42,152 nucleotides of DNA, from positions 1 through 42,152 of the forward strand of contig NZ_BMNQ01000030.1 in NCBI RefSeq assembly GCF_014646635.1, in the 5' to 3' direction. A model generated the notes under the pieces. The model had not been told where the DNA came from and made no database searches. It saw only the letters and a list, made by a program, of their open reading frames with translations. This DNA comes from Lentibacillus kapialis (lineage in GTDB: Bacteria; Bacillota; Bacilli; Bacillales; Amphibacillaceae). A program made the position numbers and the translations under genes. Shown in pieces: positions 17,444 to 25,700 of this stretch (the stretch's first letter is position 1; each line of letters begins with the position of its first letter).

Positions 17444-18916
17444 ATGAAAAATAGATTGATATCAGTCACACTGGCCTGTGCTGTAGTTGCTTCGGTGCTT
17501 TTTGCAGGCAACGGGAAAGCTCTGGCTGCTGCGCCCATTGTGGAACCCGGATCGCCAAACAGTGTGCAAATGCTGCAACAGCCATTGGATGACATCGATG
17601 GCATTATTCAGCAGGGCATTGATGATCAGTATATGGCGGGTTCTGTCTTTTTAGCAGCCAGAAACGGCACGATTGTGAAAAAAGACGCTTACGGCTATGC
17701 CGCGCGCTATTTGGATGATGATTTTACCGAAATGGAAAACCCGGTGGTGATGCAAACGGATACGATCTTTGATTTAGCTTCCATAACGAAAGTGTTTACG
17801 GCGGCAGCTGCCATGCAGTTGTACGAACAAGACAAGCTTGAACTGGACGATCCGGTGGCAGACTATATTCCGGAATTTGCGCAAAATGGAAAGTCTGATG
17901 TCACGATCCGGCAATTGCTGACACACACATCCGGTTTTCCGGCGTGGATTCCGTTTTATAAAACGACGGATTCCCGGGAAGAAGCCTATCAGGAAGTGTT
18001 CTCAACTGCATTAGAGCACGAGCCTGGTACACATTACGGGTACAGCGATCTGAACATGATTACAATGGCTGCCGTGATCGAAGAAATTTCAGGTGAGCGG
18101 CTTGACCAATATGTTAAAGCAAATATCACCGAACCGCTCGGCATGACGGATACGATGTTCAATCCGCCTGAATCACTAAAGAATCGCATTGCGGCAACGG
18201 AGTATCAGCCGCAAACAGATCGTGGAATGGTTTGGGGTGAAGTGCATGACGAAAACGCCTGGGCGATGGATGGTGTTGCCGGTCACGCCGGTTTGTTTTC
18301 GACTGCAGAGGATTTAGCGGTTTTTGCCCAAATGATCCTTAATGATGGCACATATCAAGGTACACGCATTCTTGAAACAGAAACCGTCGACATCATGGAG
18401 CAAAATCAGCTGCCTGAATTTCCGGGTAATGCGCATAGTCTGAGCTGGGAATTGAACCAGGATTGGTATATGGGTGATTTATCCGGGCCGGTTACGATGG
18501 GACATACCGGGTTCACGGGAACATCAATCGTGATTAATCCAAACAAGGAAACGGTGGCCATTTTACTAACGAATAAGGTTCACCCGACACGGGAGGCGCC
18601 ATCCACTAATCCGATACGCCGAGCAGTTGCAGGAAAGACAGGTGCTGCTATTAACGCCTGGAGTGCATCCACTCTGAAAACACTTGTCGAGGATTTGGCA
18701 GCGGATAGGGAATTCTCAAGCGATCGGGCCGCGCACGCATTAAAAGTCCATCTCGATGCAGTGAGCCATTATGAGGACAAGGGTTCTGCGGAAAAAGTCA
18801 TCAAACATATGGAAGGCTTTAAAAATTTGCTCGAGCATCAGCAGGACAACATGTCAGAGGATGCTTTTGAGACACTTCAAACAGATGCTGATTATTTGAT
18901 TGGGAAGTGGCGATAA
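17444..18916 (+). CDS. Secreted beta-lactamase-fold serine hydrolase (AmiE-like) with FIMAH domain
   Basis: 490 residues. Signal peptide about 1-29 (ending ALAAA). Class C beta-lactamase/PBP fold with Ser113-x-x-Lys116 in DLASITKVFTAA, a YSDLN motif matching the second (Tyr) box, and GHTGFTG as third box. The B. subtilis homologue AmiE (YbbE), next to nagZ and namZ, removes peptides from MurNAc; the same role is inferred. A D-amino-acid peptidase or esterase is possible. The last ~80 residues are the shared FIMAH-type domain, nearly identical in DNA to that of the next gene. ATG 17444 is preferred over a frame start at 17360 because GGGGAGGCGA lies just upstream and the signal peptide begins there. 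Array 4 starts directly at the stop codon. Confidence 0.88.
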   Translation: MKNRLISVTLACAVVASVLFAGNGKALAAAPIVEPGSPNSVQMLQQPLDDIDGIIQQGIDDQYMAGSVFLAARNGTIVKKDAYGYAARYLDDDFTEMENPVVMQTDTIFDLASITKVFTAAAAMQLYEQDKLELDDPVADYIPEFAQNGKSDVTIRQLLTHTSGFPAWIPFYKTTDSREEAYQEVFSTALEHEPGTHYGYSDLNMITMAAVIEEISGERLDQYVKANITEPLGMTDTMFNPPESLKNRIAATEYQPQTDRGMVWGEVHDENAWAMDGVAGHAGLFSTAEDLAVFAQMILNDGTYQGTRILETETVDIMEQNQLPEFPGNAHSLSWELNQDWYMGDLSGPVTMGHTGFTGTSIVINPNKETVAILLTNKVHPTREAPSTNPIRRAVAGKTGAAINAWSASTLKTLVEDLAADREFSSDRAAHALKVHLDAVSHYEDKGSAEKVIKHMEGFKNLLEHQQDNMSEDAFETLQTDADYLIGKWR

Positions 18917-19692
18917 AGGTTAACCCGGGCGGGAGCGGACGCAACCCATGCGGGAGTGGCGTGGACTCGTGCGGGAACGGTCTCAACTCGTGCGAGAGCG
19001 GCCTCAACTTGAGCGAGAGCGAGTTCAACTCGTGCGAGAGCGGCCTCAACTCGTGCGAGGGCGGTCTCAACTTGAGCGAGAGCGAGGTCAACTCGTGCGA
19101 GAACGGCCTCAACTCGTGCGAGGGCGGTCCAAACTCGTGCGAGAACGGGCTCAACTCGTGCGAGAGCGAGGTCAACTCGTGCGAGAACGGTCCAAACTCG
19201 TGCGAGAGCGAGGTCAACTCGTGCGAGAACGGTCCAAACTCGTGCGAGAGCGAGGTCAACTCGTGCGGGAACGGCCTCAACTTGAGCGAGAGCGAGGTCA
19301 ACTCGTGCGAAAACGGTCCAAACTCGTGCGAGAAAGGCCCGAACTCGTGCGGGAACGGCCTCAACTTGAGCGAGAGCGAGGTCAACTCGTGCGAGAACGG
19401 TCCAAACTCGTGCGAGAAAGGCCCGAACTCGTGCGGGAACGGTCTCAACTCGTGCGAGAGCGAGGTCAACTCGTGCGAGAACGGTTCAAACTCGTGCGAG
19501 AGCGGTCTCAACTCGTGCGAGAGCGGCCCAAACTCGTGCGGGAACGGTCTCAACTCGTGCGAGAGCGGTCCAAACTCGTGCGAGGGCGGCCTCAAACTCG
19601 TGCGGGAACGGTCTCAACTCGTGCGAGAGCGGCCTCAACTCGTGCGAGAGCGGCCTCAACTCGTGCGGGAACGGCCTCAACTTGAGCGAGGG
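18914..19692 (+). repeat. 21-bp tandem array 4 (about 37 units)
   Basis: Starts at the stop codon of the serine hydrolase gene and fills the space to 30 bases before the next start codon. Units carry AACTCGTGCGAGA or AACTTGAGCGAGA. The period is exactly 21 apart from a single extra A near 19594, which shifts the reading phase: evidence that no frame is under selection. Higher-order duplications occur (for example units around 19260 and 19350). Confidence 0.95.
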
Positions 19693-19721
19693 CGGCCGCT
19701 CTAAGAAATGGAGGGATTTAC

Positions 19722-20858
19722 GTGAGAAAACGGTATATGCTCATTGCTGTTCTGGCGCTTGTCATACTGTCTTCAGCCGGTCATGTCAGTGCAGATAGCA
19801 ATGTTTCAAGTAACGAAAAGAATGCACAGCCCGCGGATGAAATTACAGCCACGATGGCCACTTATAATATGCACGCTGGTATCGGGACAGATGGCGATTA
19901 CAATTTGAACCGAATCGCCAATACGATTCGCGAATCCGGCGCAGATATCATAGGTTTGGAGGAAGTCGATGTTCATTGGGGAAACAGAAGCCAGTTTGAC
20001 AATCAGATCAGGACTCTAGCCAATAAACTGGACATGGACTACTACTTTGCTCCGATTTACAATTTGGATCCTGCAGCATCAGGTGATCCCAGAAGGCAAT
20101 TTGGTGTAGCCATTTTAAGCAAATATCCGATTCTGCATGCTGAAAACCGCGACATAGCAAGATTGTCCACCCAGGATGCTGAACCTGTTCCAAAACCTGG
20201 CCCGGGCTTTCTTGAAGCGCAAATCCATGTCGACGGAGCGGAAGTATGGTATTACGTCACACACCTTGATTACCGCTCAGACCCGACTGTTCGGGAAATG
20301 CAAGTAGAAGATATGCTCGAAATTATGCCCGCGCGCAGTAACAGGGTTTTAGTCGGTGATATGAATGCAACCCCTGAATCACCCGAATTGGACCTACTTT
20401 TTCAGCAGTTTGAAGATACCTGGAAATTGACGCGTGATGATCCAGGCCATACGTATCCGGCAAATTCGCCGAACAAACGAATTGACTATGTGTTAACAGC
20501 ACCGGGGATGGATGTTCAGTCAGCCAGTGTCTTTCCGTCAATGGCATCCGACCATCTTCCGGTTACGACAGATGTCTCTATTGATCCAGAGAAGCATCCA
20601 TTTGACGCATCCGGTATGAAGGCCCTCGTTGAATACTTTCAGGAAGAAGGGGAAATGGAGGGTGCTGAAACCACCCGTTCATTAAAGCTTCACCTCGATG
20701 CTGTGAGCCATTATGAAGACAAGAGCTCTGCCGACAAGGTCATTAAACATATGGAAGGCTTTAAAAAATTGCTGGAGCACCAGCAGGAAAATATGTCAGA
20801 GGATGCTTTTGAGACACTTCAAACAGATGCGGAATTGTTGATGGGTGAATGGCAATAG
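19722..20858 (+). CDS. Secreted endonuclease/exonuclease/phosphatase-fold hydrolase with FIMAH domain
   Basis: 378 residues from a GTG start. Signal peptide about 1-25 (ending VSADS). The EEP domain (about 45-290) has TYNMHAGIG, GLEEVD (metal Glu), VTHLDYRS, VGDMNATPESPE (Asp/Asn), RIDYVLT and SDHLPV, the complete set of metal and catalytic motifs. Substrate could be a phosphodiester such as nucleic acid, a phospholipid headgroup or teichoic acid; none can be chosen from sequence. Residues about 300-378 are the shared C-terminal domain. GGAGGG precedes GTG 19722; an internal ATG at 19736 would break the signal peptide. It has no counterpart in the B. subtilis MurNAc cluster, so its presence widens the likely role of this locus. 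Confidence 0.87.
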   Translation: MRKRYMLIAVLALVILSSAGHVSADSNVSSNEKNAQPADEITATMATYNMHAGIGTDGDYNLNRIANTIRESGADIIGLEEVDVHWGNRSQFDNQIRTLANKLDMDYYFAPIYNLDPAASGDPRRQFGVAILSKYPILHAENRDIARLSTQDAEPVPKPGPGFLEAQIHVDGAEVWYYVTHLDYRSDPTVREMQVEDMLEIMPARSNRVLVGDMNATPESPELDLLFQQFEDTWKLTRDDPGHTYPANSPNKRIDYVLTAPGMDVQSASVFPSMASDHLPVTTDVSIDPEKHPFDASGMKALVEYFQEEGEMEGAETTRSLKLHLDAVSHYEDKSSADKVIKHMEGFKKLLEHQQENMSEDAFETLQTDAELLMGEWQ

Positions 20859-20866
20859 AACCCAAC

Positions 20867-20900
20867 AAAAATGAGAAGGGACTGTCCCTCTCATTTTTTT
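20867..20900 (+). terminator. Terminator of the EEP hydrolase gene
   Basis: Stem AAAATGAGAAGGGA / TCCCTCTCATTTT with one bulge, followed by T7, starting 9 bases after the stop codon and before array 5. Confidence 0.9.
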
Positions 20901-20917
20901 CACAGGGTTGGATGGGG

Positions 20918-21274
20918 TTGGCCCGAACTTGAGCGAGAGCGGCCTCAACTCGTGCGGGAACGGCCTCAACTTGAGCGAGAGCGGCCCAAACTCGTGCGAG
21001 AACGGGCTCAACTCGTGCGAGAGCGGCCTCAACTCGTGCGGGAACGCCTCGAACTTGAGCGAGAGCAGCCTCAACTCGTGCGGGAACGCCTCGAACTTGA
21101 GCGAGAGCAGCCTCAACTCGTGCGAGAACGGTTCAAACTCGTGCGGGAACGGCCTCAACTCGTGCGAGAACGGTCCAAACTTGAGCGAGAGCAGCCTCAA
21201 CTCGTGCGAGAACGGCCTCAACTTGAGCGATAACGTCTCAAACTCGTTCGAGAGCGTCTTCAACTCATGCAGGG
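20918..21274 (+). repeat. 21-bp tandem array 5 (17 units)
   Basis: Seventeen units in exact 21-bp phase (first AACTTG at 20926, last AACTCA at 21262), of the same two unit types as arrays 2-4. It lies between the EEP gene terminator and the GH89 leader. Confidence 0.95.
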
Positions 21275-21679
21275 CGATAGCAACCGGCTAACACTATTTT
21301 AATAAAAATCAGTTAAAAGACAATTTTTATAAAAAATATAACAATATATTTATTGTGAAATCGCTTTATAAAGCGTTAGTCTTAACTTGTGTTATTGAAC
21401 TTGATAAGGGAACGTCTGAGTATGTTGCAGGGGATAAAAGCGTGGAATCACGTGGCAGACGCATGAAGCTGCCGGTGTCGGATGTATGATATTTTCTATC
21501 GCCTTCGTTAAGACCTGGCTGAATCTTGATTACCGGCGGGGATCGATAGAAAACATTGTGTGAAAATATCAGTAACTCTTTTTCATAGGTTTACGATTTT
21601 ATAGCCCTAAGGCAAGTCAGCAACTTTGCCTTATTCATTATAATATAGATTGCCATCAATGTAGAAAGGAGATCTATGA
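21275..21679 (+). other. Long structured leader/intergenic region upstream of the GH89 gene
   Basis: About 400 bases without a gene. Contents: a perfect 14-bp palindrome CGCTTTATAAAGCG (21362-21375); hairpins CGTG-GAAT-CACG and GGCAG...CTGCC (about 21443-21475); and a long-range inverted repeat TTTTCTATCG / CGATAGAAAA (about 21493-21552). GATATTTTC in the same left arm can instead pair with GAAAATATC (about 21562-21570). Mutually exclusive pairings of this kind are typical of attenuators or riboswitches. I do not recognise a known class. A probable -10 box TATAAT lies near 21640-21646, close to the gene, so part of this may be upstream of the promoter. Confidence 0.45.
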
Positions 21680-24600
21680 ATGAAAAATAGTCATCAACAC
21701 CTCCTAACCAAGTTACTGGTCTTTCTGTGTTTATTTTTTGTTTTACAAAGTCCGGTATTTGCCGAGTCAGCGGGAACGGGTAAAAACAGCCACGTGAACA
21801 ATGAAAAACACTCTACTCAGAACTCGGTGTTTGAAACAGAAAGTACCAAGAAAGCAGTAGAACGTCTGATTGGCAAGAAATTTGCAAAGCAATTTCATTT
21901 TAAAGCGGTAGAAACAAATGATGAAAAAGACTATTTTAGCATTCAAAAAGGACACAAGAATAACGGTACCCAAAACACTATCTTAATTGAGGGAACGAGT
22001 ACTTCAGCTCTGTTAACCGGGTTTAACTGGTATTTAAAATATGTTGCTGATGCGAACATTTCTTGGAACGGTGAACAGCTTAATTTACCTGAAAAACTGC
22101 CTGTTCCGGAATCTGAGATAAAACAAGAGGCAAATGTTCAGCATCGGTTTGCTCTGAATGATACGGACCAAGGTTATACACAGCCATATGCAGACTGGGA
22201 TTATTGGGAACGTAAGATTGATGTTTTGGCGCTTCACGGCGTCAATGAGGTGTTGGTTTACCCAGGACAGGAGGCTGTTTATAAGAAAACGTTTCAAGAG
22301 TTCGGTTATACAGAAGAGGAAATGATTGAATGGATTCCGCAACCAGCTCATCAATCCTGGTGGCTGTTGCAGAACATGAGCGGCTTTCCTGACCCAATTT
22401 CAAAGGATGTTATTAATAAACGTGTGGAATTAGGGAAGAAGATTGTGAAACGCTTGAAGGAACTTGGAATGACACCGGTTTTCCCTGGGTATTTTGGAAC
22501 GGTTCCGGCGGATTTTGAAGAGAAAAACCAAGATGCTAATGTTGTACCTCAAGGGACATGGAGTGGATTTCAACGCCCGGGATGGCTAGATCCAACAAAT
22601 GTATTATACCAAGAGGTTGCTGCATCTTTTTATAAAAATCAAGAGGAAATATTTGGCGAAACAACAATGTATAAAATGGATCTATTGCATGAAGGTGGCA
22701 CAGCTGGAAAAGTTAATGTCCAAAATGCGTCAATAGCGGTACAAAATGCACTGGAAAAAGCGCATCCAGGAGCAATATGGGCCATTCTTGGTTGGCAATC
22801 CAACCCACGTAAAGAAACAATTAAAGCAATAGATCGCAGCAAAATGCTAATTGTCGATGGTTTATCGGATCGCTATACTGGCCTAAATCGGGAGGAAGAG
22901 TGGCTTAATACCCCATATGCATTTGGATCTATTTGGAACTTCGGCGGACATACCACCATGGGAGCGAATATGTCGGTATGGAATTCCACGTATTGGGATT
23001 GGCTTGAGAAACCGAATAGCGCATTATCTGGGATTGCGATCATGCCGGAAGCAAGTGATAACAATCCAGTAGCATTCGATTTCCTTTCTGAATTAGCATG
23101 GCGGGATACACCGGTGAATCTTGATACATGGTTTAGCAAATGGACAGAGCGCCGATATGGCGATTTTGATCAGCATGCTGTGAACGCATGGCAAGCACTT
23201 CAGGAAAGTGCCTATAGTATGCCGGCAGATGGGTGGAGTGAAGCGCAGGATGGATTATTTGGTGCGGAGCCTAGCCTCTCAGCGACCAAAGCAGCCTCCT
23301 GGTCACCATCATCCATGCGTTACGATCCGAATACCTTTGCAAAAGCTCTCCCGGAATTGCTGAAGGTTGATTCATCTTTACGTACCAGCAGTGCATATAA
23401 GTATGATTTGATGGATGTTACTCGCCAGGTAATATCAAATGAAAGCCGGATACTGCTGCCCCGGATTAAAGCAGCATATAACGCAAAAAACAGGGAGAAG
23501 TTTAACGAACTTAGTGATCAATGGCTGCATTGGATGAAATTACTTGACCAAGTAGTAGGCACGAATAAACAAACAATGATTGGACCTTGGCTGGAAAAGG
23601 CCCGTTCTTTCGCCCTCAATGAAGAGGGAGCAGCAAATCTGGAATATGATGCTCGTACGCTTTTAACCGTTTGGGGCAACAGGTCCGGATCTGAGGCTGG
23701 ATTACAAGATTACTCTAACCGGGAATGGCAGGGTCTGGTTGGTGATTATTATTACTCAAGGTGGAAGGCTTATTTCGACTCACTTGACAAAGCCCTGAAG
23801 ACAGGAGAAAACCCGAAATCAATTGATTGGTACGAGTTTGGTAATAATTGGGCAAAGCAAACAAATGATTATCCGCTTGAATCAACAGGTGATATTTATG
23901 AACTTGCACAACAAGTCTATGATGAACTTGCTTCCCAGTCTCTGGCAAGTATAGAAATGAGTAATGATCGGGTGGCTGTTGCACCTGGAGAACCAACGAC
24001 GATATCTGTCACATTTACCAACCACAATATGTTTGAGGATGCTAAGGATATTCAATTGTCATTAGACACACCAAATGGAATGACGGCGGAGGCATTAACC
24101 GATGTGTCAAAAGATTCTTTGGCTCCGGGGGAAGCATTTACGGTTAAATGGAGGATCACCGTTTCAGAAGAAATTGACAGTAATTTTTCAGTAAACCTAG
24201 ATGTTGCTGGTAGTTATAAACATGGCGCTACCAATGCAGAAACGTCAAACAATATCAATTTGCTTATTGTGAAAGATATCCAGTCACCATTTAAGACAAA
24301 ATCGTTTAATAATGCCATATTCAGTCAGTCCGGTGAGCAATTTGCTATCTATGGTGGCGGTAGTGATCTGTGGGGCTTGACCAATGAGTACGGCACAATC
24401 TATCAAAAGGATGCGTTTAGTAGTGGAAAAAGTGTGACCACCAAAGTTATGTCGCAGGATCACACCGCTCCATGGGCACGTGCAGGAATAGTTGTCCGAA
24501 ATGATTTAGCCAAACAAAATGGTTCAGCTGGATATATTAATCTGGCAATTACACCAGAAAACGGCTGTGTTTTGAGCTGGGATAGTAATGGTGACGGGTA

Positions 24601-25111
24601 CGTTGATTCCTATAAAAAGACAAAGAATAAAACGACACCAGTATACTTACGTCTAACGCGTGAAGGAACCACTTTTATAGGTGAGTGCAGTACGGATGGA
24701 GAAACCTGGACAACAGTTAGTGCAGACGATGTTCCGGGAGTGGCAGAAGCACCGGATGCTGGATTGTTCATGACAGCCGCAAATGGGTCTAACGATCATA
24801 GGGGCGTTGTTAAGTTTAAAGAGTTTTCCATTAGCCCAGCGCAGGACTTAACCGTGACGGATGTGAAGGAGAAGATAAAAGATTACCGTCAATCGGGGGG
24901 GATTAATAGTGACAAGGCTGCGCATGCTTTAACATTGCATGTAACTGCTGTGGAACGATATGCCAACAACAACGAAACTGAAAAGGTTGTCAAACATTTG
25001 AAAGGATTTGGTGACTTGCTGGAATATTATAACGAGAGCGGTTTGGTTTCGGATAAGGCTTATCAGGAAATTAAAATGGATGCAGATTATTTGAAGGAGA
25101 AGTGGCAGTAG
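21680..25111 (+). CDS. Secreted alpha-N-acetylglucosaminidase (GH89/NAGLU family) with FIMAH domain
   Basis: 1143 residues. Signal peptide about 1-28 (ending VFAES). An N-terminal alpha/beta domain (about 50-160) precedes the GH89 barrel (about 165-510) with WDYWERKIDVLALHGVNEVL, FPGYFGTVP, YKMDLLHEGG, WAILGWQSNP and IWNFGGHTTMGANM; a helical region runs to about 760. Then come an NEW3/CARDB-like beta domain (about 765-870), a DUF1349-like sandwich (about 880-1055) and the FIMAH-type domain (1061-1143). GH89 enzymes remove alpha-linked GlcNAc from heparan sulfate or mucin-type glycans. AAAGGAG precedes the ATG. Base composition is somewhat more AT-rich than nagZ and namZ, suggesting separate acquisition with only the C-terminal module shared. 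Degenerate array 6 follows the stop codon. Confidence 0.9.
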   Translation: MKNSHQHLLTKLLVFLCLFFVLQSPVFAESAGTGKNSHVNNEKHSTQNSVFETESTKKAVERLIGKKFAKQFHFKAVETNDEKDYFSIQKGHKNNGTQNTILIEGTSTSALLTGFNWYLKYVADANISWNGEQLNLPEKLPVPESEIKQEANVQHRFALNDTDQGYTQPYADWDYWERKIDVLALHGVNEVLVYPGQEAVYKKTFQEFGYTEEEMIEWIPQPAHQSWWLLQNMSGFPDPISKDVINKRVELGKKIVKRLKELGMTPVFPGYFGTVPADFEEKNQDANVVPQGTWSGFQRPGWLDPTNVLYQEVAASFYKNQEEIFGETTMYKMDLLHEGGTAGKVNVQNASIAVQNALEKAHPGAIWAILGWQSNPRKETIKAIDRSKMLIVDGLSDRYTGLNREEEWLNTPYAFGSIWNFGGHTTMGANMSVWNSTYWDWLEKPNSALSGIAIMPEASDNNPVAFDFLSELAWRDTPVNLDTWFSKWTERRYGDFDQHAVNAWQALQESAYSMPADGWSEAQDGLFGAEPSLSATKAASWSPSSMRYDPNTFAKALPELLKVDSSLRTSSAYKYDLMDVTRQVISNESRILLPRIKAAYNAKNREKFNELSDQWLHWMKLLDQVVGTNKQTMIGPWLEKARSFALNEEGAANLEYDARTLLTVWGNRSGSEAGLQDYSNREWQGLVGDYYYSRWKAYFDSLDKALKTGENPKSIDWYEFGNNWAKQTNDYPLESTGDIYELAQQVYDELASQSLASIEMSNDRVAVAPGEPTTISVTFTNHNMFEDAKDIQLSLDTPNGMTAEALTDVSKDSLAPGEAFTVKWRITVSEEIDSNFSVNLDVAGSYKHGATNAETSNNINLLIVKDIQSPFKTKSFNNAIFSQSGEQFAIYGGGSDLWGLTNEYGTIYQKDAFSSGKSVTTKVMSQDHTAPWARAGIVVRNDLAKQNGSAGYINLAITPENGCVLSWDSNGDGYVDSYKKTKNKTTPVYLRLTREGTTFIGECSTDGETWTTVSADDVPGVAEAPDAGLFMTAANGSNDHRGVVKFKEFSISPAQDLTVTDVKEKIKDYRQSGGINSDKAAHALTLHVTAVERYANNNETEKVVKHLKGFGDLLEYYNESGLVSDKAYQEIKMDADYLKEKWQ

Positions 25112-25226
25112 AGGTTAACTTGAGCGAAATCGGTTTAAACTTAAGTGGGGGCCGAACTCGGGCGAAAAACGGCAGCAAGTCGAGCGGGAGTTGCTCGAAC
25201 TCGGGCGGAAAGCGACCTGATTCGGG
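25112..25226 (+). repeat. Degenerate 21-bp array 6 (about 6 units)
   Basis: Diverged units with AACTTGAGCG, AACTTAAGTG, AACTCGGGCG, AAGTCGAGCG, AACTCGGGCG and GATTCGGGCG at spacings of 21, 17, 22, 21 and 22. It begins right after the GH89 stop codon with GGTTAAC, as array 4 does after its gene. It looks like an old, decaying array. Confidence 0.75.
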
Positions 25227-25261
25227 CGACGTCATTTTTCCAAATAAACGACTACGATAAA

Positions 25262-25297
25262 AAAGCCGGAATGATTCACGTCATTCCGGCTTTGTTG
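25262..25297 (+). terminator. Terminator after the GH89 gene
   Basis: Perfect 13-bp stem AAAGCCGGAATGA / TCATTCCGGCTTT with loop TTCACG, then TTTGTTGCTT. It could also act on the minus strand for the tRNA transcript, since the outer A-run gives T residues there. Confidence 0.88.
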
Positions 25298-25390
25298 CTT
25301 TAGGTTGCTAAACGTCTGCATGTTTTTAAACTAAGCTAAACCCTTTATAAGCACAAGTTGAGTAGAGGTGGGAGCTCAAGAGGCAAGTGA

Positions 25391-25464
25391 TCGGGAAGAC
25401 AGGATTTGAACCTACGACCTCCACGTCCCGAACGTGGCGCTCTACCAAACTAAGCTACTTCCCG
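25391..25464 (-). tRNA. tRNA-Pro (anticodon CGG)
   Basis: On the minus strand the 74-nt cloverleaf starts CGGGAAGTAGCTTAG, has acceptor CGGGAAG/CTTCCCG, D-arm GCTT/GAGC, anticodon stem CCACG/CGTGG with loop TTCGGGA (CGG reads codon CCG) and T-loop TTCAAAT. Discriminator A. The next bases are TCA, so the terminal CCA is not encoded. It follows tRNA-Gly by 3 bases on the same strand. Confidence 0.95.
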
Positions 25465-25467
25465 TAA

Positions 25468-25543
25468 TGGAGCGGAAGACGGGGCTCGAACCCGCGACCC
25501 CCACCTTGGGAAGGTGGTGTTCTACCAACTGAACTACTTCCGC
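25468..25543 (-). tRNA. tRNA-Gly (anticodon CCC)
   Basis: Minus-strand cloverleaf starting GCGGAAGTAGTTCAG: acceptor GCGGAAG/CTTCCGC, D-arm GTTC/GAAC, anticodon stem CCACC/GGTGG with loop TTCCCAA (CCC reads GGG), T-arm GCGGG/CCCGT, discriminator T and encoded CCA (25468-25470). It is first in a two-gene tRNA unit with tRNA-Pro. Its promoter should lie in 25544-25610, but I see no convincing -35/-10 pair. Confidence 0.95.
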
Positions 25544-25700
25544 ATCGATGTGATTCGCCCTATTTATAGGTTCTCAACCTTTTTGAATCGACAATTTTTA
25601 TGTTACGCCCGGTGCTTAAAAATGTCAAACACCTGCTTTTTAACCTTACCGATTATCAAGTCGAAAAAGAAAAGAGGGAAAGCCGTCTCAATTATGGAGA

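Noticed and set aside
18914-19692. CRISPR array
   Set aside because: Repeat units are contiguous with a 21-bp period and no unique spacers; no cas genes are near.
21410-21560. Known riboswitch class (c-di-GMP, c-di-AMP, glmS or T-box) upstream of the GH89 gene
   Set aside because: Characteristic conserved cores of these classes could not be found; only generic hairpins and alternative pairings are visible.
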